Shown here one piece after another: positions 1 to 5,999 of a stretch of DNA of 7,197 nucleotides. Each line of letters starts with the position of its first letter. Position 1 is the first letter of the stretch. The DNA is from JBBDSJ01 sp040905025 (GTDB taxonomy: Bacteria; Pseudomonadota; Gammaproteobacteria; Methylohalomonadales; Methylohalomonadaceae): assembly GCA_040905025.1 (NCBI GenBank), contig JBBDSJ010000058.1, positions 1 to 7,197 of the forward strand, read 5' to 3'. A model generated the notes under the pieces. That model saw nothing but the letters and a program-made list of their open reading frames with translations, was not told where the DNA came from and did no database searches. Position numbers and translations under genes: made by a program.

Positions 1-75
1 AACGAAATCGACGGCATCTCCCGCGTCGTTTACGACATCTCCAGCAAGCCCCCCGCCACGATTGAGTGGGAGTAG
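1..75 (+). CDS. guaA: GMP synthase (glutamine-hydrolysing), C-terminal end only
   Basis: Frame 1 from the first base reads 24 codons and stops at TAG (73-75). The residues RVVYDISSKPPATIEWE are the strongly conserved carboxy terminus of GuaA, which converts XMP to GMP with ATP and glutamine in the cytoplasm. The end belongs to the GMP synthetase C-terminal dimerisation domain. The start and nearly all of the gene lie outside the window. The ending TIEWE-stop is repeated at 5980-5997, so the gene end doubles as an integration site. I am confident of the identity because this tail is highly conserved in proteobacteria. Confidence 0.93.
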   Translation, partial: NEIDGISRVVYDISSKPPATIEWE

Positions 76-77
76 GG
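58..77 (+). other. Putative attL: guaA 3' end attachment site
   Basis: These 20 bases, ACGATTGAGTGGGAGTAGGG, cover the last codons and stop of guaA. They recur at 5980-5999 with 18 of 20 identical and an unbroken 14-bp core (64-77 versus 5986-5999). Both mismatches are in third codon positions and leave Thr and Ile unchanged. A duplicated gene end flanking accessory genes is the usual trace of site-specific island insertion. Inference: this is the left junction. Confidence 0.7.
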
Positions 78-144
78 AAAATTCGTAAGATATTGAAATA
101 TAATAATAAAATAACTCATATTAATAGGATGATCTGCATCATCA

Positions 145-168
145 ATGGTATTTTTCATGGTATTTTTC
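145..168 (+). repeat. Perfect 12-bp tandem direct repeat
   Basis: ATGGTATTTTTC occurs twice back to back (145-156 and 157-168). The first 16 bases, ATGGTATTTTTCATGG, recur exactly at 2048-2063. A 17-of-20 match, AGGGTATTTTCCATGATATT, lies at 5905-5924. The tandem pair begins 67 nt inside the left att copy and the degenerate copy ends 61 nt inside the right one. This geometry resembles arm-type binding sites of tyrosine integrases, but a regulator-binding role is equally possible. Confidence 0.6.
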
Positions 169-193
169 GACCAGGAATCAGTGCCGGTCATAA

Positions 194-228
194 ATACCAT
201 GTCGGGATTTTTGGGGTGGGCATGGTAT
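194..228. repeat. ATACCATG-N19-CATGGTAT inverted repeat, left copy
   Basis: ATACCATG (194-201) and CATGGTAT (221-228) are perfect 8-bp inverted arms with a 19-nt spacer. Exactly the same arms and spacer length occur at 2096-2130, beyond the other end of the AbiE genes, although the spacer sequences differ. Conserved arms with a free spacer suggest protein binding to two half-sites. The binding protein is unknown; AbiEi-like antitoxin or a recombinase are candidates. Confidence 0.65.
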
Positions 229-314
229 CGAACTGACCATTGCATTGACATTTTGATGCCATGCGGTGGTTCATGGTCGCTGAGAGGAGGGTATCCTGAT
301 ATCCCGTCTTGCAT

Positions 315-346
315 TTGAAAGAAAAAAGTATACTATTTTCTTTCAA
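315..346. promoter_or_regulatory. 32-bp palindrome before the AbiE module, likely promoter/operator
   Basis: TTGAAAGAAAA (315-325) is the reverse complement of TTTTCTTTCAA (336-346), and the centre AGTATACT (327-334) is itself a palindrome on the same axis. Of 16 base pairs only one (326/335) is mismatched. TATACT at 329-334 could be a -10 box, though no convincing -35 stands 16-18 bp upstream. The palindrome lies immediately before the first gene. AbiEi-type antitoxins repress their own operon by binding inverted repeats, so this is the natural candidate operator. Confidence 0.6.
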
Positions 347-350
347 TAAT

Positions 351-974
351 ATGGGTAAACACGCAGACAGCACCGACAGCAAGATCCTCCGGCGGATTCA
401 GTCCCGCAAGCGGGGCTGGGTCTTTACGCCCGACAGTTTCACCGATCTCGGTACCCGCCGGGCGGTCGATCTGGCACTGATGCGGCACCGGGACAGCGGC
501 CTCATCCGCCAATTGGCCCGGGGGTTGTACGACTACCCGAAAACCGACCCTCAGCTTGGCCCGTTGCAGCCATCGACGGATGACATCGCCAAGGCCTTGG
601 CAGGTCGTGATGCCACTCGTTTGCAACCCTCCGGGGCCTACGCGGCCAATCTTCTTGGACTCTCCACGCAAGTCCCCATGAAGGTCGTTTATTTAACGGA
701 TGGCCGCACGCGGACCGTGCAGATTGGCAAGCGCCAGATCATCCTCAAACATACCACCCCCCGCAATATGGCCACTGCAGGAAAAAGCAGTGGCTTGGTG
801 ATCCAGGCCCTGCGCCACCTGGGCCGGAAAAATGTCGATCAGCAAATCATTGCGCGGCTCGACCGGCGTCTCGATGACGATGCCCGCAAGCAACTGATGA
901 AGGATATTCGATACGCCCCGGCCTGGATCGCCGATATCATTCGTACGCTGGCAGGACAGGAAGGTAAAGGATGA
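351..974 (+). CDS. AbiEi-like antitoxin, DUF6088 family
   Basis: This 207-residue protein is a member, by recognition, of the DUF6088 family, which is paired with AbiEii toxins. The N-terminal ~60 residues look like a winged helix (ILRRIQSRKRGWVFTP at 12-27, then IRQLARGLYDYP around 52-63). The family signatures PSGAYAANLLGLSTQVP and VVYLTDG follow, and then TTPRNMATAGKSSGLV. It should neutralise the downstream toxin and repress the operon. I chose ATG 351 because it follows the palindrome and matches the usual start. A TTG at 309 in the same frame would translate through the palindrome and is less likely. There is no clear Shine-Dalgarno at 351. The stop overlaps the next gene by ATGA, so the two are translationally coupled. 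Family assignment is firm; function is by analogy. Confidence 0.85.
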   Translation: MGKHADSTDSKILRRIQSRKRGWVFTPDSFTDLGTRRAVDLALMRHRDSGLIRQLARGLYDYPKTDPQLGPLQPSTDDIAKALAGRDATRLQPSGAYAANLLGLSTQVPMKVVYLTDGRTRTVQIGKRQIILKHTTPRNMATAGKSSGLVIQALRHLGRKNVDQQIIARLDRRLDDDARKQLMKDIRYAPAWIADIIRTLAGQEGKG

Positions 975-1996
975 AAGAATTTCTCGCGATGTCGGAAGAG
1001 CGTCGCCGGCTGGTCTGTACGGAGGCCGGCGCGCAACTGAACCTGTTTGAGATTGCCGTCGAAAAGGACTTCTGGGTGTGCTGGACCTTGTGCAAATTGT
1101 TCGAGTTACCCGAATGGGGCGAACACCTGACGTTCAAGGGTGGCACTTCACTCTCCAAGTGCTGGAATCTCATCGAACGCTTTTCCGAAGATATCGATAT
1201 CGTCATCGACCGGGGTGCCCTGGGTTTTGGTGGAGACAATGCCCCGGAAAGTGCGCCCAGCAAGAAACAGACAAGCAAGCGTCTCAAGGCGCTGAGGGAA
1301 GCCTGCCAGCAATATATCAGCGAGAGGATTCAACCGGCACTCATTGACGTGATCTCATCGGACCTGCCGGGGTCGCTCGAATGGACGCTTGAGTCGGATC
1401 CCGACGACCCCGATGGACAGACCTTGCTGTTGTTCTATCCGACGGCCTTCCCGGAGCAGGCCGCCTATCTTCGGCGTGCCGTAAAGATCGAAATGGGCGC
1501 TCGCTCGGACACAGACCCTGCCGAACCCGTCGAGATAAGACCTTATGTCAGCGACGCCTTCCCCGATCTGCTGTCAGGATCGGGCACAAACGTCCGGGCG
1601 GTTATGCCAAGACGCACCTTCTGGGAGAAGGCGATGCTCTTGCACGAGGAGACCTTTCGGCCGGAAGCCAATAGTAGACGCCGGGATGCCATGGCGCGGC
1701 ACTATTATGACCTCTATCGATTGATCCAGGCAGGCATCGGCGATGAGTCTGTCCGGGATATGGATCTGTTCCATCGGGTTGCCGTCCACCGTCAGGTCTT
1801 TTTCCGTTATACGTGGATCGATTACTCGACGCTGAATCCGGGCCAGTTGCGGTTGGTGCCATCGGAGGCCGACCGGCCAGCCTGGCAGGCTGATTACGAA
1901 AACATGCGGCAGGAGATGTTCTACGGTGAGGTGCCGACGTTCGAAGAGATCCTGACGGTGGTGGGCGAGTTTCAGGCGAGATTGAACGCTGGGTAG
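971..1996 (+). CDS. AbiEii/AbiGii-type nucleotidyltransferase toxin
   Basis: This 341-residue protein belongs to the AbiEii toxin family (COG2253-like DNA polymerase-beta-fold nucleotidyltransferases). Known members act with NTP substrates and cause abortive phage infection or growth arrest in the cytoplasm; some members modify tRNA. Visible motifs are GGTSLSK (57-63), the catalytic SEDID with D74 and D76, KIEMGAR (172-178) with E174 as the likely third acidic residue, FWEKAMLLHEE (217-227) and RHYYDLY (243-249). All key residues appear intact and the length fits full-length AbiEii. The start ATG overlaps the antitoxin stop as ATGA and is preceded by AGGAAGG (958-964) at 6-nt spacing. The module is flanked on both sides by the same repeat architecture. 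The native NTP and target cannot be read from the sequence. Confidence 0.92.
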   Translation: MKEFLAMSEERRRLVCTEAGAQLNLFEIAVEKDFWVCWTLCKLFELPEWGEHLTFKGGTSLSKCWNLIERFSEDIDIVIDRGALGFGGDNAPESAPSKKQTSKRLKALREACQQYISERIQPALIDVISSDLPGSLEWTLESDPDDPDGQTLLLFYPTAFPEQAAYLRRAVKIEMGARSDTDPAEPVEIRPYVSDAFPDLLSGSGTNVRAVMPRRTFWEKAMLLHEETFRPEANSRRRDAMARHYYDLYRLIQAGIGDESVRDMDLFHRVAVHRQVFFRYTWIDYSTLNPGQLRLVPSEADRPAWQADYENMRQEMFYGEVPTFEEILTVVGEFQARLNAG

Positions 1997-1997
1997 G

Positions 1998-2029
1998 CTC
2001 CGTCCCGACAAAGCGGGCTGTCCACGGAG
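1998..2029. terminator. Weak hairpin after the AbiE module
   Basis: CTCCGT (1998-2003) pairs with ACGGAG (2024-2029), and CCCG (2004-2007) pairs with CGGG (2014-2017). The stem begins two bases after the toxin stop. No strong T-run follows, only a short stretch near 2039-2044, so termination is plausible rather than clear. Confidence 0.3.
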
Positions 2030-2047
2030 TCCACAACTATTTTGACT

Positions 2048-2130
2048 ATGGTATTTTTCATGGCGTTACTGCGTGTAGCAAGGCAGAAAACATCAATACC
2101 ATGAGAAGCGAATTGGTCCTGTCATGGTAT
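2048..2130. repeat. Right copy of the AbiE-flanking motif set
   Basis: ATGGTATTTTTCATGG (2048-2063) is identical to 145-160. ATACCATG (2096-2103) and CATGGTAT (2123-2130) repeat the left inverted pair with the same 19-nt spacer. The distance from first to second element is 48 nt here and 49 nt on the left. Sequence between the elements is not conserved. The two sets are in the same orientation and enclose the AbiE genes. Confidence 0.65.
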
Positions 2131-2180
2131 GGACGGCGTTCAGATCCCCGTTCTTGAACGGGTGTGACGTGATTCTGCGG

Positions 2181-2207
2181 GTGGGCACGGTTGATAACGT
2201 TGCCTAC
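2181..2207 (-). terminator. Imperfect hairpin after the three-gene minus-strand operon
   Basis: Twelve-base arms 2181-2192 and 2196-2207 around a 3-nt loop pair at 9 of 12 positions, 23 nt beyond the stop of the last minus-strand gene. A second small hairpin, CCCGTTC/GAACGGG, lies at 2147-2162. Neither is followed by a U-tract in the minus direction, so these are weak terminator candidates. Confidence 0.25.
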
Positions 2208-2229
2208 CCCCGAAAAGCGTGTCCTTGTG

Positions 2230-3483
2230 TTATTTCAGTGCCTGCCAATCAGGTACGGCCTTGGTGAACTCTTCTTGAAATGCCGGACGTTTGATGTTGT
2301 CCTTTTTGACTTTGAGTGCGAAGTCGCGCCAGCGAGACGGATCACGCAGCACATCAACCAACACGCGGTGGATCTTGCTCATCACCTGTGCCTTGCGGAC
2401 GTATTCCTTGCGCGGGGCATTGGCCTTCAGATTGCCCAGTCCGGAAAGATAGTATTTGAGAATCGCCTCGGGATACCGGCCTTCGAGGCGCCTGGCGGTC
2501 TGTAGCTCATAGGCGCTGTCCCAGGCATAGAGCGGATAACGGCTTTGGCTCACAACGGCCACCGCCTCCTCGTATTCCTTGCGGTGCATGCGGATCCGGA
2601 TCTGCTCCGTGTCCCAGGCCTTCTCCAGCCGCGCAAGGATTTTCGCCTCGTAAGACTTCCATTCGGCGGCCGTGCACAGTCTTCGGAACGCCTTGTACTT
2701 ATCACAGGTCAGGTGATCGACGGCCTGTTCAAATTGCAATGCCAGGTAGCGTTCACGATTGCCGGCGGATTTGGCCCGCTTGGCGACGAACTGGCGCAGT
2801 TCGTCCATGCGGCCTTTTCCCTGACGCAGCCCTTCTTCCGCAACCTCCATGGCCGTCTGCTTTTCACCGGCTTTCCAGTGGAAATCGGCCAGGTCGTGGT
2901 AATCGGTGCCGGTGACCAGTTTGCGTCGGCGCAGCTCAAGATAGTTGTCCCGGTCGCCGAGCCGGCGGTAGATGCGGCGGGCATGGTAGAGCCTCCAATC
3001 CCCGCCCATGGTCTCGAAGGTTTCCGCCAGCGCTCGCCAATCATCTTCTGTGTAACAGGTGGCATAGGCCAGGTCATAGAGATCGTCGTCGAGACCGGCA
3101 TTGCCGCTCTCGATGTAGGGCAGGACGCTGTCGAGAAGTTCGTGGCGGTAATCCGCTTCGGTCTTTTTCCGCGAAAGCGCCTGTGCGATCTCCTGCAGCA
3201 GGCTTGAAACATGGATGTCGACGTCATAATCGCCGCCGCCGTAGGCGTCCAGCTCGTCCAGATCCGGAGCGAGTTCGGCCCACAGGGCCAACAGTTTTTC
3301 ACCCTCGGACTGGCTCTTACGGCTGGGCGACAAGGTGGCATGTTTGTTCAGATAGTCGAGGCATTCACGGCGAACGTCGGGGCGTGTTTTGGCCACCCGG
3401 ACGAGCAGATCGACCAGCTTGGGTTTCGATGCGGTCTCCAGCAGGACGGCCAGGGGATCATCCGGTTTGCGCTTTCTCGCCAT
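2230..3483 (-). CDS. Alpha-helical repeat protein resembling the C-terminal part of SWIM zinc-finger proteins
   Basis: This 417-residue protein has no signal peptide or membrane segment. The N-terminus (about 10-48) is a basic helical segment. It is followed by an acidic patch (DLDELDAYGGGDYDVDIHV, about 74-92) and then a run of TPR-like helical hairpins, for example DYHDLADFHWKAGEKQTAMEVAEEG and later YEEAVAVVSQ and YPEAILKYYL. The C-terminal third resembles, from memory, the helical region that follows the SWIM finger in SWIM proteins, but no CxC...CxH SWIM motif is present. Such repeats usually make protein-protein contacts. It is the last gene of the minus-strand operon. Its ATG lies 6 nt beyond the SEC-C stop, and the GAGGT at 3492-3496, at 8-nt spacing, is inside that gene's end. 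Function unknown; scaffold or sensor are inferences. Confidence 0.75.
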   Translation of the reverse strand: MARKRKPDDPLAVLLETASKPKLVDLLVRVAKTRPDVRRECLDYLNKHATLSPSRKSQSEGEKLLALWAELAPDLDELDAYGGGDYDVDIHVSSLLQEIAQALSRKKTEADYRHELLDSVLPYIESGNAGLDDDLYDLAYATCYTEDDWRALAETFETMGGDWRLYHARRIYRRLGDRDNYLELRRRKLVTGTDYHDLADFHWKAGEKQTAMEVAEEGLRQGKGRMDELRQFVAKRAKSAGNRERYLALQFEQAVDHLTCDKYKAFRRLCTAAEWKSYEAKILARLEKAWDTEQIRIRMHRKEYEEAVAVVSQSRYPLYAWDSAYELQTARRLEGRYPEAILKYYLSGLGNLKANAPRKEYVRKAQVMSKIHRVLVDVLRDPSRWRDFALKVKKDNIKRPAFQEEFTKAVPDWQALK

Positions 3484-3489
3484 GAAGAA

Positions 3490-4512
3490 TTACCTCGAAA
3501 TCTGGAATTGCACGGCTTCGCTCAACAGGGGCAGGGCCTTCACCCGATACTTGCGGTTCAGGATATCATCGGAGACCTTTTCCACCTCGGCCAGTCCGAG
3601 AAAACTCACGAAACCCACCAGTGTGCGCCAGGTGTAGCAGCGGCGCAGTTCCTCCTCGGCAGTAAACAGCGGGCTTGGTGGCACGTCATCCAACGCTATG
3701 GGGAATGCTCGCAAAAAAGCATCCTCATAGAAAGCCTGCGCCTTCCAGGTATCGCCGTAGCAAATAAGCAGATACAGGGTGAACAGAAACGCCTGCTGGA
3801 TAAAGCGCAATTCCGCATGGCCATCCCGGTAGGCCCAATTGAACTGCTCGACATAGGCCTTGAACAGTTTGGGATAGATTGCTGCCAGGCCACCCTCGGC
3901 TAACAGGTGGCGGCAGTTGCGGCTGAGAATGAACTTCCCTTTGTATTTGCGGACCAGCCCCGCCAGCTCGGCCACCAGGCGAGTGACATGCAGATCGAAA
4001 AAATCCTCCTCCCGGTTGATGCCGCCGTAGCGTGTGCGCTCCTGTTGGGTTTTCTCGTCCCAGTAGACCAGGGCGGCCTCGCGGCAGAAGTTGCGTGGCA
4101 GATTGCCCCTGGCGGTGGGTTTCAGGCCCTGCTCGCCGATGGCGTCCGCCAACAGGCTGAAAAGCCGCAGTATCGGCGCGGTCGGTTGCGTATCGAGTGC
4201 TTCCGGGAAGCGGACCCACTGCGGTGAGGTGAACGGGAGGTTCAGCATCCAGTGCATCTGCTCGGGCGATAGACCGTGAAACTCATCCCGCGGTCGCCGG
4301 TTTTGTTGCCGGGCATGTTCGGCCGCAAACGCCTGCGCCTCTTCCAACGAGTTGAACCGCTGGCCTTCGAGCGCCTTGCGCAATGCCTCGGACGCGCCTG
4401 CCGCACTCTGGTTAGATGCTGTGCTGTCTTCCTTGCCCAGGCAGCAGTGCTTGAACTTTTTTCCGCTGCCACAGGGACAGGGATCATTGCGACCGATGCC
4501 CGGTGTTTTCAT
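3490..4512 (-). CDS. SEC-C metal-binding motif protein
   Basis: This 340-residue protein carries a textbook SEC-C motif at its very N-terminus: GRNDPCPCGSGKKFKHCC (7-24), with C12, C14, C23 and H22/C24 as likely zinc ligands. In SecA this motif binds zinc and mediates protein contacts; in many accessory proteins it is an unexplained adaptor. A polar linker (about 28-72) follows. The next segment, GLSPEQMHWMLNLPF, is one I associate with other SEC-C proteins. The remaining ~240 residues are helical, aromatic-rich and unassigned; I see no catalytic motif. Its ATG overlaps the ATPase stop as ATGA, and GAGGAG (4521-4526) at 8-nt spacing is a good ribosome site. It is tightly coupled to both neighbours. 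The motif call is firm; the protein's role is unknown. Confidence 0.85.
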   Translation of the reverse strand: MKTPGIGRNDPCPCGSGKKFKHCCLGKEDSTASNQSAAGASEALRKALEGQRFNSLEEAQAFAAEHARQQNRRPRDEFHGLSPEQMHWMLNLPFTSPQWVRFPEALDTQPTAPILRLFSLLADAIGEQGLKPTARGNLPRNFCREAALVYWDEKTQQERTRYGGINREEDFFDLHVTRLVAELAGLVRKYKGKFILSRNCRHLLAEGGLAAIYPKLFKAYVEQFNWAYRDGHAELRFIQQAFLFTLYLLICYGDTWKAQAFYEDAFLRAFPIALDDVPPSPLFTAEEELRRCYTWRTLVGFVSFLGLAEVEKVSDDILNRKYRVKALPLLSEAVQFQISR

Positions 4513-5684
4513 ATCACGATCTCCTCAGCGTTGATTTCATACCAGGGTAGTACAGTGACATCGGAGCGACTCTGTCGGCTGTCACCGCCATAAACCAGCC
4601 ATGCCTTTCCGGCGGTTTCACCTGCCAGCTTTTTCCAGAACTCCAGCCCCTTGAAGTAATCCTGGTTGATGGTTTGCCCGGATTTGATTTCCAGCGGTGA
4701 CAGATGGGTTCCATGGTCCATCAGCAGGTCCACCTCGTGTCCCGAACGATCACGCCAGAAGTAAAGGTTAGAGGTTTCGCCCGCGTTATAACGGGCCTTA
4801 AGCAATTCACTGATGACCCAGGTTTCGAATAAGGCGCCCCGTTGAACATGGGTCGCCAGTTGCTCGCGGTTTTGGATGCCGAGCAGCCAGGTGGCAAGAC
4901 CCGTATCCAGAAAATAGAGTTTGGGCGTTTTGACCAGACGCTTGTTGAAATTCCGGTGATGCGGTGGCAACAGATGCACGATATAACTGGCTTCCAGCAC
5001 GGATACCCAGGACTTGACGGTGTTATGCGTAATACCACAGTCATTGGCCAGCGAGGAAAGATTGAGGAGTTGTCCGGTCCTGCCTGCGCACAATTTCAGG
5101 AAGCGTTGCAAAGTGCCCAGATCCTGTACCTTGATTAATTGCCGGATATCGCGTTCGAGATATGTGCGCACATAGTTGCCATGCCAGGGGTGCGGATCGA
5201 GACCACGGTCGAAGATCGGGGGATAGGCCCCATCAAAGAGTATCTTGTCGAGGCTTTTGCCAATTTTTCCTGAGTGTTGTAATTCGCCGTAGGCCATGGG
5301 TAACAGCGTCAGCAATGCGGCCCTGCCTGCCAGACTCTGTGTGATGCCGGATAACAGGCCAAACTGCTGGGATCCCGTCAGGATAAATTCGCCGGGTTGT
5401 TGCCGTTCATCGACGCGTGTCTGGAGATAGGAAAACAGGGTAGGGCAGCGTTGCGCCTCGTCCAGGATGGCACTCCCACTAAACTGGTTCAAAAAACCAC
5501 GCGGATCCGTTTCTGCAAATTCCCTATGGTCGAGATCTTCAAGCGATACATAGCGGTGTTCGGGAAAGGCATGCCGCACCAGAGTGGACTTACCGGACTG
5601 GCGTGGCCCGGTGACGACAACCACGGGATAGCCGCTGGCGAAGTGTTGAAGCCTGGATTCTGCGTTCCGGGGGATGTAGGTCAC
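4509..5684 (-). CDS. AAA_14 / DUF4143 family ATPase with PD-(D/E)XK-like C-terminus
   Basis: This 391-residue protein is full length for the COG1373 family. The N-terminal AAA domain has Walker A GPRQSGKST (26-34), Walker B AILDEAQ with D75/E76, and a sensor-1-like ILTGSQQ (101-107). A winged-helix segment around 205-235 (LANDCGITHNTVKSWV) is followed by DUF4143: LYFLDTGLATWLL (255-267), GALFETWVISELL (282-294), then FWRDRSGHEVDLL and LEIKSG. E286, D318 and E331-x-K333 match a nuclease-fold pattern, though activity of the fold in this family is unproven. The start is GTG (5684), with no obvious Shine-Dalgarno. A strong promoter lies ~30 nt upstream. Its stop overlaps the SEC-C start, making it the first gene of a three-gene operon. 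These ATPases are common in accessory regions and their biological role is poorly known. Confidence 0.9.
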   Translation of the reverse strand: MTYIPRNAESRLQHFASGYPVVVVTGPRQSGKSTLVRHAFPEHRYVSLEDLDHREFAETDPRGFLNQFSGSAILDEAQRCPTLFSYLQTRVDERQQPGEFILTGSQQFGLLSGITQSLAGRAALLTLLPMAYGELQHSGKIGKSLDKILFDGAYPPIFDRGLDPHPWHGNYVRTYLERDIRQLIKVQDLGTLQRFLKLCAGRTGQLLNLSSLANDCGITHNTVKSWVSVLEASYIVHLLPPHHRNFNKRLVKTPKLYFLDTGLATWLLGIQNREQLATHVQRGALFETWVISELLKARYNAGETSNLYFWRDRSGHEVDLLMDHGTHLSPLEIKSGQTINQDYFKGLEFWKKLAGETAGKAWLVYGGDSRQSRSDVTVLPWYEINAEEIVI

Positions 5685-5711
5685 GGTGGTTTCTGGTTGC
5701 TTTACGCCTGC

Positions 5712-5739
5712 ATTATGCGTGAAAATGGCTAATTGTCAA
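5712..5739 (-). promoter_or_regulatory. Sigma70-like promoter of the ATPase operon
   Basis: On the minus strand, TTGACA (5739-5734) is followed after 16 bp by CATAAT (5717-5712), giving a perfect -35 and a 5-of-6 -10. A start near 5705 would leave a leader of about 20 nt before the GTG at 5684. Confidence 0.7.
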
Positions 5740-5757
5740 TGTTATTACCAATTAGCC
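5727..5757. promoter_or_regulatory. 9-bp inverted repeat over the ATPase-operon -35, likely operator
   Basis: GGCTAATTG (5727-5735) and CAATTAGCC (5749-5757) are perfect inverted arms with a 13-nt spacer. The left arm overlaps the -35 box (5734-5739), which is where a repressor would act. No regulator gene with an obvious DNA-binding domain is in this operon apart from the winged helix of the ATPase itself. Confidence 0.55.
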
Positions 5758-5762
5758 TATAT

Positions 5763-5945
5763 ATGGCGCCTGTTACGGTGATCCATTATCTGCAGGAGCA
5801 GGAGGGTATACACCTGAAAGTCAAAGCCCGGAAGGTGGCCCGGGGTGCTGTGTGGCAGCGTTCAATCGTCAAATTTTTCGAACATTTTGAAGGATTTTCT
5901 GAACAGGGTATTTTCCATGATATTGCCACCTACACAAACTATTAA
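5763..5945 (+). CDS. Small hypothetical ORF, possibly a gene remnant
   Basis: An ATG at 5763 opens a 60-residue frame ending at TAA 5945 (a TTG at 5733 would add ten residues). The product begins MAPVTVIHYLQEQEG and ends FHDIATYTNY. I do not recognise it. No Shine-Dalgarno precedes the ATG. The composition is protein-like, basic in the middle, with no membrane segment. It is divergent from the ATPase operon and sits just inside the right att copy. That is a place where an integrase or transposase remnant might be expected, but no catalytic motif supports this. It may be non-coding. Confidence 0.25.
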   Translation: MAPVTVIHYLQEQEGIHLKVKARKVARGAVWQRSIVKFFEHFEGFSEQGIFHDIATYTNY

Positions 5946-5979
5946 GCAATTGATATTAAATAGAAAAAATGGCCCGTTT

Positions 5980-5999
5980 ACAATCGAGTGGGAGTAGGG
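5980..5999 (+). other. Putative attR: second copy of the guaA 3' end
   Basis: ACAATCGAGTGGGAGTAGGG matches 58-77 at 18 of 20 positions with a 14-bp identical core (5986-5999). Read in the guaA frame it gives TIEWE-stop again. The sequence in front is not guaA, so only the terminal codons are duplicated, as expected of an attachment site rather than a gene duplication. After this point no guaA-linked chromosomal gene (for example tadA) is recognisable within the window. Confidence 0.7.

Larger units (their letters stand above)
76..350. other. AT-rich intergenic stretch with repeats, left end of island
   Basis: No credible gene is visible here. Positions 78-127 are very AT-rich. GATGAT (128-133) and ATCATC (138-143) form a short inverted repeat. 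This is followed by two tandem copies of ATGGTATTTTTC, the ATACCATG/CATGGTAT pair and a GACCAT (235-240) / ATGGTC (273-278) inverted pair. A TTGACA at 245-250 has no good -10 partner. The stretch ends in the palindrome in front of the AbiE module. Confidence 0.6.

Noticed and set aside
145..240. CRISPR array suggested by repeated ATGGTAT units
   Set aside because: The units are only 7-16 bp, occur in both orientations and lack regular spacers; no cas genes are present.
309..350. TTG start at 309 giving a longer AbiEi-like protein
   Set aside because: It would encode the palindrome itself and add 14 residues not typical of the family; ATG 351 fits better.
1574..2036. Two ~145-residue frames antisense to the toxin gene
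   Set aside because: The plus-strand frame has complete AbiEii motifs; these frames are Pro/Arg-rich shadows.
2147..2162. CCCGTTC/GAACGGG hairpin as an intrinsic terminator
   Set aside because: The loop is only two bases between the arms and neither side has a T-run.
2545..3207. 220-residue open frame on the plus strand
   Set aside because: It lies wholly antisense to the helical-repeat gene, has low-complexity hydrophobic composition and no ribosome site; the minus-strand frame has recognisable repeats and an operon context.
3211..3903. 230-residue open frame on the plus strand
   Set aside because: It spans the junction of two well-supported minus-strand genes, including the SEC-C gene; a mirror of their codon bias.
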